A DNA stretch of 64,000 nt from Boswellia sacra (GCA_013180625.2 SNVD02004916.1:148523-212522); one strand, 5' to 3'. Shown: positions 1 to 12,268, counted from the first letter of the stretch. The notes: generated by a model not told the origin, from the letters alone. Translations and numbers: made by a program.

Positions 1-319
1 CGTGGGTGTGTCTTCTGCTATCGATGCTTGTTTCATTAGAAGGGTGTTTGTAGCAAGAGAGATTTGCTCTCTTGCAACTTAAGCCTTTCTTCAATGCTCC
101 TTCCTCTCTTCCCAACTGGGTCGATGTTGACAAAAATTTCAACTGTTGTTAGTGGGAACATGTTTACTGCAGCAACACAACAAGTAGAGTAACCAATCTT
201 GATCATCATTACATGAGGAATGAAGATTTGGGAGAGTGGTATCTGAATGCATCTTTATTTTCTGCCTTTGAAGAACTTGAGTCTCTTGACTTAAGTGATA
301 ATCTCATAGTCGATTGTTT

Positions 320-362
320 AGAGAACGAAGGTTGAGATATGACATTTTATACTTCTATAAAT

Positions 363-398
<36 letters not shown>

Positions 399-443
399 TT
401 ATTTATAGAAGTATAAAATGTCATATCTCAACCTTCGTTCTCT
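320..443. repeat. 47-bp near-perfect inverted repeat around a (TA)n loop
   Basis: The left arm (320-366) and right arm (397-443) are reverse complements over about 47 nt, separated by a TA dinucleotide run. The left arm begins inside the last codons of the first visible RLP exon and covers the splice donor (AACGAAG/GTTGAG). The transcript would therefore fold into a long hairpin that buries the donor site. Confidence 0.9.
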
Positions 444-1843
444 ATTCGATAGATTTGTTAACAAGTTTTAACTGACAGGTTTTGAGAGATTATCACACCT
501 AAATAAACTTACCAGCCTTTACCTGGGTGCCAATTTATTGAATGACAGCCATACTTTATCAACTTTGAGTGAACTTCCATCTCTCAAATATTATCTGTAC
601 TTATCAAATAATCAGTTTAGAGAACTAAACCACGTTAATGGTAATGTTAAGTTTATAATTTATTTGGTTTTCATTGATAAAACAAACTGATATATATGAT
701 CATTTACTTTATTATTTTTTTTTAACTATCTGTAGTTTTAAGGTTGAGCAACTTGGAGACTTTGGATTTACGTGGTAACATCTTCAACAATAATAGCATC
801 TTATCTTCTCTAGCCACTCTTTCATCATTAAAAAAAATTAGGTATAGATGATAGTGGATTGAAAGGAACCGTTAATATTCAAGTTAAACTTTCATTTCAA
901 CTTCTCTCTCTCTCTCACTAAAAACTTTTTCTAAAAGACTTTCTTCTCATACTTCTAATTAGGCAATTTAACTTGGCTTAAGCAGAATCCACTCATCTAA
1001 TTACTTTGAAGGATCTTTGTATTGGGTGCAAAAGCTTATGATTTTCAAGTACTTTGTTTAATGTCTTCAAGGTTTCTTGATACTTCTAACTAACTCTGTT
1101 CCAAGTTTTCACAGAATTGGACTCTTTGAGCAACCTAGAGTGGCTATGGATGGGTGGAAAGGAAATTGACAAGTTTGTATTCCCAAAAGGTCCTTATGAA
1201 AAGTAAAAATTTGATAATTTAAAGTCATTCCATCTTTGAAGGTTTATTATATAAATTAATTTTGGTAAAGAATTTTAAACAAAACTTGCATTGACATTGT
1301 TTATGGGACAGTACTTCGATGTTATTATCATTAAATATCATCTTATATAATGAAAGTAAGTGATTATGTTTGGAAAAGCAATGATTTAATTTGCACACTG
1401 AAAATATTTTTATTTCAATATTTACACACGTAGGTGACACAAGTTTGAAGAAGTTGAATACCATTGCTCTTGTGAATGTTAGTATTGACGATGGAATCAC
1501 TCTCTTACAATCATTGGGGTCATTCCCATCTTTGAAAACTGTTTGGCTGCTTTATGTTAATTTCAGTGGAGGAGTTCTTACTACTTACAGTAAGTTGCAG
1601 TAATAGTGATCAAAAAGAAAAACAAAAACATATGCCTTTAGTTATTGATGTCATAAACTATTCCTAGTAGCATAATTCAATGGAAGTTATTCTTCTTTTT
1701 CAGGAGAAAAGCATAATCTGACCAATGTTATGGATTTGATCATCCATGACTCTTCTCTCCTAGTAAGCCTTCTTTCAATGTTCACATCACTTGAGACTTT
1801 AGAGATGTGGAATTGTGAACTCAGTGGCATCTTAACTTTCAAA

Positions 1844-3492
1844 CGTACGTAACTTTTAGGTCTTTTACATTCTTAATATTTCTAATTAGATTAATTTCCA
1901 ATTGAAACACATGAGCCTTTCATAAACCATTTTTATAAGCCCCTTATGGATTGATTTGGTTTCTAGATGAGTCATAATCTTTAGACCCAACCTTGCATTT
2001 TGATTTAAGTGTATGATAATTCGGAATATAAGTTCGGCATTTACCATTAAGGATAGTCAAAACTGAAGCTATCTCATCAATCCCTTGCTCCTCATTTCAA
2101 AAGCTATTAGGAAATCTTGATATTATCCCAGAATCTTTAATATATTTACCAAAATACCCTCCCATTATTAGTCCATTATATTTTAGTAATATAAAGGTAG
2201 AAACAAAAACAAAAAAAAAAGAAAAATAACATAAAAATTAAATTAAGAATTTTTATGACTCTAAAAATTTTAAAAGAAAACTCCTCTTAATAAATATTTT
2301 ATTAAAAAATTTAATCAATTTCAATTATAAATTTTAACAACAAATTTAAATCATTTTCACTATGTTTAACCCAGAGAAATTACAACTAACACAAAACTCT
2401 ACTTTTTTTATAATAATTACTACTAAACGAGAAAAGTAAAAGAAAAAAATATTGAATTCAATTAATATGTTTTTGATGCGTAAACTTCATTTATAAGTAG
2501 AAAAAAATTAAAGTAAAAACATAAATGAAATTCAAATAAAAAATAAAAGATAAAATTCACAAATGCAGTAGAAACACAAATTAGCAAATTATTTTTATTA
2601 TTTTTTAAATCAACAGCTGATGAATCTACAATACTTGAAGAATTTTAAAGAAAAAATCAACTCAACCATCCAGTCCTGATCTGTACATCTAATTTTAAAC
2701 TTCTTAAACTTTCACAAACAAAAATCACCAACTAAAAAAAAAAATCACCAATCACAACCTCCAATCCATATCTATCTAGAAAGAAAAAAAGAAGAGAGAT
2801 CAAATCACCACCGACATCTCAAATCCGATCCATGATCAACAAAAAGCCAATCGAAAAAAAAAAGAACAAAGAAAATCCTTTGTAAGCTCAAAATACCACC
2901 GCCAAGTATTTTGGAAAAGAAACGAAGTGGACTTTATCTTGAGCAAACTGTTTTTGCATTGTTAGGAGAGTCAGATGAAGTGAAGAAAAAGAATGAGAGA
3001 AAACATTTTAATTTTATTAACATAAATGAAATAAAATAACCCAAAACTTACCTTACCCTGTTTTCTCTTAACAAAAGTCTCTTAATATAAAAGATGTACA
3101 TGCTAGTTTAAGTTTTGGCCGGTTAACTATTAGAATTACCAAACCTATATTTCTTTTCATGTATTCTATAACTTTTTTTTTAATGAAATATAATGATGTC
3201 ATCAATGATAATTTATTTAATGACAATGAAGGTTATTAAGACTCGCTATGAGCCCACAAGTCAAATACTAAACCAATGGACTACAATTTCTTCAAAATGT
3301 AACTAAATTTCGTTATCATGCATGTATTAGTTCGTATTTAAAGTAATAAAAAAATTGACATAATACAAATGTTACTAATTAACAAAAACTTACAGCTTAA
3401 TTTCTTTGCATTTGGGCCAATATCCTATTCGGTTAGCTTATTCTATATCTTGATTATAATTAACCTCATATAATTTTTGGGTCATGTTTGCA
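1844..3492. other. long AT-rich intron of the RLP pseudogene
   Basis: This intron is far longer than the other introns of the gene (about 80-150 bp). It is A/T-rich with many homopolymer A runs. I see no coding sequence and could not fix terminal repeats, although its length suggests old inserted DNA. Confidence 0.5.
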
Positions 3493-3922
3493 GATTTGCC
3501 CAATTTCAACAATTTGAAATATTGGTGGGTGTACTCCACAAATATCAATAACAACTTTCCTCAAATCATCAAGTCGACGACCTCTCTTCAGAATTTAACT
3601 GTATACAATAGTAACCTGACAGGCACTTTATTTGATCAAGGTTAGTAGCTTCTATTTTCTCTATACAAGTTATCAATTACTAGTAAGTTCTTCAACCTAG
3701 ATCTCATTATTGCAAGTAATATACAGATTGAGTCTCTTTTAATAACCTTATAATTAACAATTCTTTTCCTTCTAGTATTTTATATATATAACACAAAATT
3801 ACTATATATGTCATAAAACAAAATTACATGACTAATTAATTTTATCGATTTCATTATGTTATATATTTAAATAAAAAAAGACTAAAATATTTATATATTT
3901 GTGTGACATAATACGTAATTAC

Positions 3923-3925
<3 letters not shown>

Positions 3926-3992
<67 letters not shown>
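3926..3992. repeat. compound microsatellite (TA)n(GA)n
   Basis: About 35 bp of TA repeats is followed directly by about 32 bp of GA repeats. It lies in the last RLP intron, roughly 100 bp before the final exon. Confidence 0.97.
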
Positions 3993-3995
<3 letters not shown>

Positions 3996-6182
3996 ACATA
4001 TTCTGCAATAATTATAGATCACAAGAATACGAACATATAAAAAATAGAAATATATACGTTTAAAGTACTTATTCTTCAAAAACATGTATTTCGGGCATTT
4101 GTGATTTGTTGCATCTCAATGAGCTATCTCTTTCCCAAAATAATTTAAATGGCATTTTGCCTCGTGTCTTGCGAAGTTGACTTCCCTTCAGTCATTAGAT
4201 ATCTCTTCCAATAATTTTATTGGAAATATCTCCTTATCTCCTCTTAAGTTGTTGACATCCATCCAAGTATTGTGGCTTGTAGACAATCATTTCCAGATCC
4301 CCAGCTCACTCCAACCATTTTTTAACCATTCAGATCTAAAGATTTTCTATGGTGAGAATAATGAAATATTTTCAGAACTTGAGTCATATCCCTTGCCCGT
4401 CCCAAAATTCCAATTGAATTCCATCATATTACCTGGTTGTAGAGATGATGACACTTTTCTCAAATACCTTTACGATCAATATGACTTGCAAACAGTTGAT
4501 ATTTCTTATAGTAACTTGAAGGGAGAGTTTCCTAATTGGTTGTTAGATAACAACACAAAATTAGAAACACTTTTTCTGGGTAATAATTCTCTTTCAAGGC
4601 CTCTCCAATTACCAATTCATCCTCACAAGTACTTAAAAGAATTAGATATCACCAAGAATTCATTTTGCGGGCCGATACCAATAGAAGTTGGAGCATATCT
4701 ACTAAGATTGGAATCTTTCAATGCATCCAGAAAATGCTTTTGACAGTACAATACCCTCTTCATTTGGTGACATAAAATCATTGAAAAGTTTGGATTTATC
4801 CAACAATTTATTGATTGGAGAAATACCTGAGCACTTGATGGATGGTTGCTTCTTATTACAACTCCTAATATTGTCAAATAATAGTTTGTATAGTGATATA
4901 TTTTCTGCAAATTTTAACCTCGTAAACTTGATGTGGTTACGATTGGAAGGCAATAACTTCAGCAGAAGGATACCTAATAGCTTGTCTAAGTCCTTCTTCT
5001 TATTCGGGTTATATCTCGGTAATAACTCTCTCTTTGGTAGACTTCCAAGTTGGTTAACAATCATTTGGAAGGTCCAATTCCCTCAGAGTTTTGTCAACTT
5101 GATAATCTTGTAATACTAGACCTTTTATGGAATAATATCACTGGGAATCTACCATCATGTTTACACTCATCATCAATTTAGCAAGTTCATCTATCGAGAA
5201 ATAAATTACAAGGACAACTAGAAGGTGCCTTCTCTAATAGCTCTTCGCTCATGACATTAGATATTCAATACAATAACTTCAATGGTAGCATTCCAAAATA
5301 GATTGGCAAGCATTCCAACTTGACATACCTCATCTTGAGCCATAACAATTTTGAAGGTGAAATTCCATTTCAGTTGTGTCAATTGCATCATTTACATCTT
5401 ATAGATCTTTGTCATGACAATCTTTTTGGCCATATTCCTTCTCTCTTATATTTCACTGCAGTCCCTACTAATACTTCATTGCCAATGATTTCATTGCCAA
5501 GTAACTTGGATAGCCTTCCGGGATTTAGATAGAAGAAATTTTAGAGTTCACAACAAAAAAGATATCATACTTTTATCGAGGAAGAACTCTCTCCTCTTTC
5601 TCTGGGATTGATATCTCTTGTAATACCTTGATTGGTGAGATTCCTCGTCAAATTGGAAACCTTTTTGATATTCATACATTGAATCTCTCCCACAATAATT
5701 TTAAAGGACCAATTCCGTCAACATTTTCAAACCTCAAGCAATTAGAGAGTATGGATCTTTCGTATAATTACTTGAATGGGCGAATTCCTGAACAACTTAT
5801 GGACATGTATGCTTTGGAAGTCTTTAGTGTGGCACATAATAACTTATCAGGCAAAGTTCCTGAAATGACTACACAATTTGCAACCTATGACGAAAGCAGC
5901 TATGAGGGTAATCCCTTTCTCTGTGGATAACCATTATTAAGTTGCAATGTAATTGATTCTCAATCACCAAAGCCAAGAACTTCAACTCACAATAGAGAAG
6001 ATGGTGACTTTATTGACATGGATATGTTCTATATCAGTTTTATGGTATCGTTCACAGTTGCTCTATTAGTGGTTATTACAGTTTTATATGTAAACCCTTC
6101 TTGGCGTCAATCATGGTTTTATCTTGTCGAAATATGGACAACCTCGTGTTACTATTCTGTTGTAAACTATATCTTCACGTGA

Positions 6183-6918
6183 TTTTACCATGAACACAAT
6201 GGAGATATTAAAAATCTCTTTGTAAAGAACCTATTTGAAGTTTCTTAAATAGATTTGTAGAAGTTTGTACTTGTTGACCTAATAAATGTTGACAAAGGAC
6301 TGGGGTTGAATTCATATATTTGTTTAGGAATTTGAATGTTGAATTATGATAACATTATTTCCTTAATGAGTTTCATGGAATTTGAATGATGAATTATGAT
6401 ATCAATATTTCCTTAATGTGTTTAATCTCTCTCTATTTTAGCACATAATTTGCGAAGAATGGATCAATGACATAAAGGGATCTAATGGGACTACAAGTTC
6501 TAAAATATTTTTTACAAGCATTTTTTTGAGTTACCTTATATTTTTTAGTTTGTGTTTAGAAACAAATGTATGGAGTCCTATTTTGAGGGTTGGAAGTAAA
6601 AGTCAAAGATCTGTTCACAAAACCTATACTTTGCTTTCTGTTGTTTCGTCTATCTACTTCACGTTTATATAAAATCTCTTCAAATGCAATTTTCCTAATT
6701 TGTTTCTAAAAATTGTAAGAATTGTGATAAAATAAATATGGATGGTAAATATACACATTTTGTAAACATAATGTTGAAGTATACATATGTTTTCAAGTTT
6801 GATGTCTAAGAGTTTCAAGAGAAAATTAATTAAATAAATTAAGTGAGAACAACATAAAACAAGGTTCCTATAAGAATGTTTTTTAATTATGCGATTAGAT
6901 ACATTGTCAAATTTAAAA
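6183..6918. other. AT-rich spacer
   Basis: 3' flank of the RLP pseudogene. A short near-duplicate stretch (GAATTATGATA and neighbours) occurs twice at about 6340-6420. I see nothing coding. Confidence 0.5.
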
Positions 6919-7018
6919 TACTTAATTTAATGATTAGTTACAAAATTATATATTAAACTGTTTTTAATTATTTTATTATGTTTATTCTCTATAAAAAAAT
7001 ATTGTCTATATTATATTT

Positions 7019-7209
7019 GTAGTAGTGCTAAACTTACAATCTACATGCAATCTAAACTCTACAACCTAATGTGGCAGTTTACATAGAAAAAATTCATTGG
7101 AGGAGAAAAAAAAAGGGAAGTTGCATCTCCAATATGATTTATCCATGTATACTGTTACATCAAGTTGAAGAGTTTGAATTGTATTTAGGTTGTAAGGTTG
7201 GCATTATTG
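7019..7209. mobile_element. 191-bp MITE with ~48-bp terminal inverted repeats
   Basis: The first ~48 bp and the reverse complement of the last ~48 bp match with scattered substitutions (blocks such as AATGCCAACCTTACAA against AGTGCTAAACTTACAA). It is flanked by an 8-bp direct repeat TTATATTT at 7011-7018 and 7210-7217. The paralogous tandem copy near 8280-8300 has a single TATATTT and no insert, which acts as an empty site. An 8-bp duplication suggests hAT; a degenerate 9-bp MULE site cannot be excluded. Confidence 0.85.
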
Positions 7210-7228
7210 TTATATTTATTATAAATTT

Positions 7229-7835
7229 TTACTCCTCAGAAATTAGGATTATTTTGGTTAATATATCTTTATTATATAATAGTAAGATAAACACGTCATC
7301 TATTGGCCTTTTTCTAACTATCATCTTAAGGACTAGAATTCCAAAACTATTAACATCTCTTTTCGATGATTTATTAGATCCAAATACATATTCTGAGTTG
7401 ATAAAAGAAAGATTAGTGATAATAACTCCCAACAAAAGTTATCATGTTTGTACTTCAGTTTTAAAAATATTAAGGAGAGATTTGTCTCTGGGGCTACGTA
7501 TCCAATAAAACCACATAACGCATGAGTCGTAGAGTTTCCAATGTTCTCTTCCTGAACAAGCTCACTCCCACTAGCAAAACCCTTGCGATTCCAATATTAG
7601 ATATGAGAGATGTCATGTCATTATTGAAAAGTACATTGCTCGATTTTAGATTGTAGTGTATTACTTTAACTAGAGAATATTGATGTAGATAGGAAATCCC
7701 TTCAGATCTATCACTGCAAATACTCAACCTTTGGATAAGTGTTAACTCTAAGAAGCTTGAAGTTGAACCTTCCATTGATAATGGACATAGCTGGACCTTG
7801 AGGCTTCCCTTTGCCATATAAGGAAGAACAATTGG
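7229..7835 (-). pseudogene. LRR receptor-like kinase, kinase-domain remnant (copy 1)
   Basis: Read on the minus strand, two neighbouring open stretches match the kinase lobes of plant LRR receptor kinases of the At2g24130-like group. The 7817-7494 part gives the hinge and helix D/E region (LPYMAKGSL, ICSDRSEGISYLH) and the catalytic loop. The 7435-7229 part gives the region after the APE motif (GSNKSSKRDVNSFGILVL, RKRPIDD). The catalytic loop reads VIHYNLKSSNVL where active kinases have HRD or HCD plus LKPxN, so the catalytic Asp is lost. The DFG triplet is SNIG. The domain is frameshifted and truncated at both ends. It is colinear with the LRR N-terminal remnant at 14.7-15.6 kb, so both may come from one gene; that is inference. 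Confidence 0.85.
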
Positions 7836-8189
7836 GTTGATGTTAAGTAGACCATGTGTATTACAAAATGCAATTGTGTTGATAAAAACTTTAGCCCATT
7901 AAAAGACCATGGTCCACTCCAAACATATTGAACTAAGCCTATTTAACCTTAAAGACGAGTCATTGATTGATATAGGGTGAGAAACATCACACAAGTCCAA
8001 AGAGAAGGAATAAGTTGAGCTTTTTATACATTTACTAAAAAAAATAAAAAGTTTGATTCTAAACTATTTGAATCACAAATCTCTATCTCGAAAAAAAATC
8101 ACTCTAGTCTCAACACCCCATTCTTCTTTAATCTAAAGATTAAATATTGATGTAAAAATAAGACAAAAAAAAGAGCTCCTAAACTTGCT

Positions 8190-9250
8190 CCTTAATTAAT
8201 TTAATGATTAGTTACAAAATTTTATATTAAAGTGTTTTTAATTATTTTGTTATGTTAATTCTTTTTAAAAAAAGTCTATATTATATTTATTATAAATTTT
8301 TAGTCCTTCGAAATTAGGATAAATTTGGTTAATATATATTTATTATATAACAGTAGGATTCATCCATCTCGATAGACATGTCATCTATTAGCTTTTTTCC
8401 AATCGCCATCTCAAGGACTTGAATTCAAAAACTGTTAACATCTCATTTCAACGATTTATTAGATCCAAATGCTTTCTTTGAGCAAGTAAAAGAAAGATCT
8501 ATTATAATATCTCTAAACAAAAGTTATCATGTTTATACTTATTTTAGTTTTAAAAATATTAAGGAGAGATTTGTACCTAGGGCTATTTATCCAGTGAAAC
8601 CGCATAGCAAATAAGCAGCAAAGTTTCCAATATTCTCTACATCCTGAAAATTGCTCACTCAAACTGGCATAACCCTTGCGATTCCAATATTAGAAATGAG
8701 AGCCGTCATGTCATCATCGAGAAGTACATTGCTCGTTTTAGATTGCAGTGCATTACTTTAAGTGGGGAATATTAATGCAATTCAAGAATATTGATGTCAA
8801 TAGGCCATCCCGTCAACTATGTCAGTGTAAATACTCAAACCTTTGGACGAATCATGAGTGTTAACTCTGAGAAGCTTCAATTCAAACCTTCCATTGATAA
8901 TGGATATACTTGGGCCTTCAAGCTCCCCTTTGCCATTTAAGGAAAAATGATTGCCTTAACGTTAAGTAGATCATTTGTGTTACAAAATAAAATTATGTTG
9001 ATAAAAAAGCTTTAGCCCATTAAAAGACTCATGGCCCATTTAGCTTTAAGGACCAGTCACTGATATAGGACGTGAAACCTCACACAAGTCCAAGGAGAAG
9101 GAATAAGTTGAGCTTTTTACATTTACTAAAAAATAAAAAGTTTGATTCTAGACTATTTAGAATCATCAATCTCTATCTCCAAACAATCAATCTCGTCTCA
9201 ACACTCCATTCTTCTTTAATCTAAAGATTAAAAATTTATGTAAAAATATG
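8190..9250. repeat. tandem duplication, copy 2
   Basis: Direct repeat of 6919-8160 without the MITE. It is more decayed in its coding remnant than copy 1. Confidence 0.85.
8330..8950 (-). pseudogene. LRR receptor-like kinase, kinase-domain remnant (copy 2)
   Basis: Parallel copy of the kinase remnant at 7229-7835. Reading the minus strand gives recognisable pieces (KGSLKAQVYPLSMEG, MHCNLK in place of the catalytic loop, then an LISNIGIAR-like stretch) split among several frames with stops. About 20 bp around 8770-8800 carry a local repeat (GAATATTGATG, GAATATTAATG). No product is possible. Confidence 0.75.
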
Positions 9251-9472
9251 ATTAGAAAAAATTGATGTAAAAGTTACTTGCATTAAGAGTAAGGATAAAT
9301 CATATCAATTTTAATATTATTGGAAGAATAAATAATAACAATTTTGACTTCTATATAAGTATTTATACACTGGAATACATCGAATAAAGACAGACAAGTG
9401 CCAAAACAGACAATAATGCAGAACTTTGGCCATGCCCAAAAAATTTATCTGACCCTTGTCTTGTATTTATGT

Positions 9473-10581
9473 CTTAAGACTATAGATGTCAAAAACCCGG
9501 GGACGGGCCAGAGACCTCCTCGGCCCTGGCCCTAGCATGGTTTTTTAATCCTTGTCCTAGAAAAATTCTCCAAAAATTATGGGGCCAGGGCCGTAGAGGG
9601 GAATTTTATCCCGAGGCAGGGTAATTTAATTCCCTGGGTATTTACTCGGTTTTGTAATTTTTTTATTTAACATAATCATCAGTACTTAAATTGCTTTTGG
9701 CCATCTATTATTGATTGCTAGGTTTAGCTTGGTGGTCTCCTTAGGTGCTGATATCCTTCGTGAACCAGGTTCAAGTCAGTTGGTCGCAATTGTGAAGATA
9801 AGGACATGAAGCCATGAGCCAATGGTGGTTGTGCCTTGGGCGTGTAGTGGTGCAGGTACGAGGTGAGGTCGTGAAGCATTGTTGCTTGGAGGTCAGGTGG
9901 CTGTGAGCAACTGAGTGCAACTTGCAAAGGCCATGAATCGATTTTGAAGCTGAGGACGTGAAGCGATTGTGAAGCTGAGGATGTGAAGTAATACACTGAT
10001 GGTGGTTGTGCTTTGTGCGTGTAATGGCACATATGCCAGGTAAGGTCGTGAGGCATTTTAGCTTGCAGCTGAGGTGGCCATAAGTGACTGAGTGCGAGGT
10101 GTGACGCTGTGCTGCAGTGCAGGTGAGGCAGCCGTGAATCAATAGGCGGTCAGGCATGACCCAGTGAAAAGAGGCTGGAGCTACTTAGGGATTTAGTTAA
10201 TTTCAGGGCTCTTTTTTTTTAATGAATTTTTGTTTATAAAATTAAATTGATTATTAATAATTAGATTGACCTGGACTCACAATTGTTGGGCAATATATTC
10301 ATTAGAATATTAGTTTGGGTTGTTGGATTTCAATTATTATTAGAATTGGGCCTTAATTGAATTGCAAATAGAATACAATCCAGTTACATTACATAATTTT
10401 GATTATGTTAGGCCAGGGAGCTTGATTCCTGCCCCCTGTCTGGTCCTGACCCATCCTCGAGATTACCCTCCCCATCCTTGACTCGTTTCCTTGGAATTTC
10501 GGGCAATTCCGTAGGTGTTGCTGGGTTGGGGATCCGAGTACCCGACCCTGCCTGAGTAATTTTAACATCCCTACTTAAGAC
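9473..10581. mobile_element. hAT-type non-autonomous element (element 9481-10573 plus TSDs)
   Basis: The element is flanked by a perfect 8-bp duplication CTTAAGAC (9473-9480, 10574-10581). Its termini are related: TATAGATGTCAAAA on the left and TAGGGATGTTAAAA as the reverse complement of the right end. Subterminal zones are G/C-rich in an AT-rich setting (GGGCCAGGG, GGGGACGGGCC). The interior has two direct copies of a ~125-bp unit (about 9799-9927 and 9975-10100, sharing TGGTGGTTGTG and AGGTCGTGA). No transposase is present; open frames in the interior look like by-products of that G-rich repeat. Confidence 0.88.
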
Positions 10582-10739
10582 ACGTTGTATTTATGTTAAC
10601 AACCCCCATTCCTTAAGTTAGTTCACTTTTATTCTTTGTTTGAAATTTGAGTACATATGAAATTTAAACGGAAGAAATCAGATGTATAAATCTAAATTAC
10701 ATTTTTTATTGTAATATTTAATTTAAAATGTCTACAATC

Positions 10740-10778
<39 letters not shown>

Positions 10779-12065
10779 ATGATATGAATAATTCTAAATG
10801 TACAACCAACTTATATAACTCAACCCATGCAACTTATTTTTGTATGAAGTCATTGGATAAGTGAGTCTCATTTTATTTATTAAAAATTTTTTAATTATCT
10901 TTCACTTTGATTGTATATATAGTATTATTTATAGGAACGTTTGATACATTAATTGTTATGATAACATATAAATATAAACTCATTGGTACACTGTTGCATT
11001 AGTTAAATTGTTAAGTTGTGAGATTTTTATAAGAAAGAATTATATAATTTTGTTTGAAGAAAATTGGTTTAGCCTTGATGAAGATAAAATAATTCATTAA
11101 TTTTTATGAGCATCTAAACTCCCTCATCTTTAATCTCTGTCATGTTTGATTTAACAAGTATATAAATTGTTAAAAAGAGACAAAGTAAAAAATAGATAAA
11201 TCTTTTGCATAGATAATTTTAGAAGGAGAAGTATTCATACTTTCTCATTCATACAAAAGGAAAAATATTTTATTTTTTTTAATTCAGATAAAAAAGTATC
11301 TAATAACATCATATTATATTCAGAGTTTAAACTTATTAGAGACAAACACCCCTAATCTTGGTTAATGCAAATCATTAAAATACCAAATTTGTCATTGTTA
11401 TTCTAATTTAATTACTAAAAAACTTGTATTTTTACCCATTAATAATTAAGAAACTAATAAAAAAGAACAACTAAATTCAAATTAAGAAAAGGAATTGTGA
11501 TAAAAGAAAACAACCACCATGAATTATTATCAAATGCAAGCCATTATGAATTGTACTCATTTATATGTCTAAATTATATATATATATATATCATGAATAG
11601 GCCTTTCCCTGATAGGACCTAGCTAACAAAGAACCTCTAAAAAGACTTTGGAGTGAAAGGCCTGTAATTGTACCAAAAATGAAGTTCGTTAAGTTCCTAA
11701 TGCACAAGCAGTATTTGATCTAAATTTTGCTTGCAAATTAACTGCAAAATCCAACACATTAAGATTTTCTATATATTTTATGCAAGTTATCCAGAAATCT
11801 TATTAACTTATTCGATCAGGAGGCAATAAAGAAATATGTTGAAGTTCAATTTGCTCATAAATTCGATTGGTGACTGAAGAATAAATAAATTATAAACAGA
11901 TTGACTTCAAATTTCGTTAATGTGACACAGATACACAGCTTCAAAGGTTTTTCTTTATAAGATTTTGATTTTTCTCAATTTAAATGTCAAAGCTCAAGTT
12001 CACCGACCAATGAAACGGCCTTGTATACTGTTTATGAATAAAATGGCCACATGTAGTGCTTCAAA
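10582..12065. other. AT-rich spacer with (TA)n at 10744-10775
   Basis: Mostly A/T with TA microsatellites at 10744-10775 and about 11576-11591. A stretch at 10785-10930 (TACAACC, TATAACTCAACCCATGCAAC) resembles plant MITE sequence but I could not fix both ends. It includes the upstream region of the invertase exon. Confidence 0.5.
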
Positions 12066-12268
12066 ATGAATTTACCAGGCTATCAAACCACGGCCAACTC
12101 TGGCATTTCTCTGTTCTTGTTATTTTCTCTCTTGCTAGGCCATGGCATTGTTGAGCTTGAAGCATCAAACCATACTTACAGAAACCTTCAGACATCTCCA
12201 CCTACTTCTGAAAGTCAACCTTACAGGACTGGTTACCATTTCCAGCCTCCGAAGAATTGGATGGATGG
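12066..12268 (+). pseudogene. cell-wall-type acid invertase (beta-fructofuranosidase), orphan exon 1
   Basis: Acid invertases (GH32) split sucrose in the apoplast or vacuole. This exon begins with a Met and a hydrophobic signal segment (SGISLFLLFSLLLGHG, residues ~12-27). It then gives SQPYRTGYHFQPPKNWM, the strictly conserved entry to the catalytic WMNDPNG box. The exon stops at the conserved invertase splice position, ATGGATG/GTAATC, just where the family has its tiny 9-bp second exon. The last residue is Asp (WMD) rather than the conserved Asn (WMN). No DPNG mini-exon and none of the large following exons (FYQYNP, WECPDF) appear anywhere downstream in the window. The gene is therefore truncated, perhaps by the CACTA terminus 140 bp further on. 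The exon itself is otherwise well preserved. Confidence 0.85.

Larger units (their letters stand above)
1..6182 (+). pseudogene. LRR receptor-like protein (RLP) pseudogene, 5' end cut by window edge
   Basis: Plant RLPs are membrane-anchored extracellular LRR receptors without a kinase, used in defence and development. LRR-coding exons, each roughly one repeat, can be read at about 44-331 (LRRNT cap, FNCC then WEHVYC), 480-640, 737-850, 1118-1205, 1432-1589, 1704-1843 and 3493-3640, followed by a long last exon from about 4089. The last exon gives many LxxLxLSxN repeats, an island region, a C-terminal cap (EGNPFLCG), an acidic stretch, one membrane helix near 6030-6100 and the short basic tail (NPSWRQSWFYLVEIW) typical of RLPs. 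It is broken many times: TAG at 150-152 inside the CCxW cap, a frameshift near 4170, TGA at 4741-4743 with a shift into another frame, TAG at 5179, 5299 and 5530, and TAA at 5928-5930 inside the normally conserved CGLPL motif. The base pair before the last exon reads GG rather than AG, so that acceptor may be lost too. The exon pattern fits the RLP1/9/14/15-like group; that subgroup is an inference. Confidence 0.88.
6919..8160. repeat. tandem duplication, copy 1
   Basis: This segment and 8190-9250 align along their length. Both start with a shared run near TTTAATGATTAGTTAC, both contain the RLK kinase remnant on the minus strand, and both end in a shared block from CACACAAGTCCAA to TCTTTAATCTAAAG. 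Copy 1 is longer mainly because of the 191-bp MITE at 7019-7209. Confidence 0.85.

Noticed and set aside
7071..7508. 145-codon plus-strand frame
   Set aside because: It overlaps the MITE and is the antisense shadow of the minus-strand kinase remnant.
9724..10157. Two His/Ser-rich frames in the hAT at 9.5-10.6 kb
   Set aside because: Produced by the G-rich internal duplication; no transposase-like motif.
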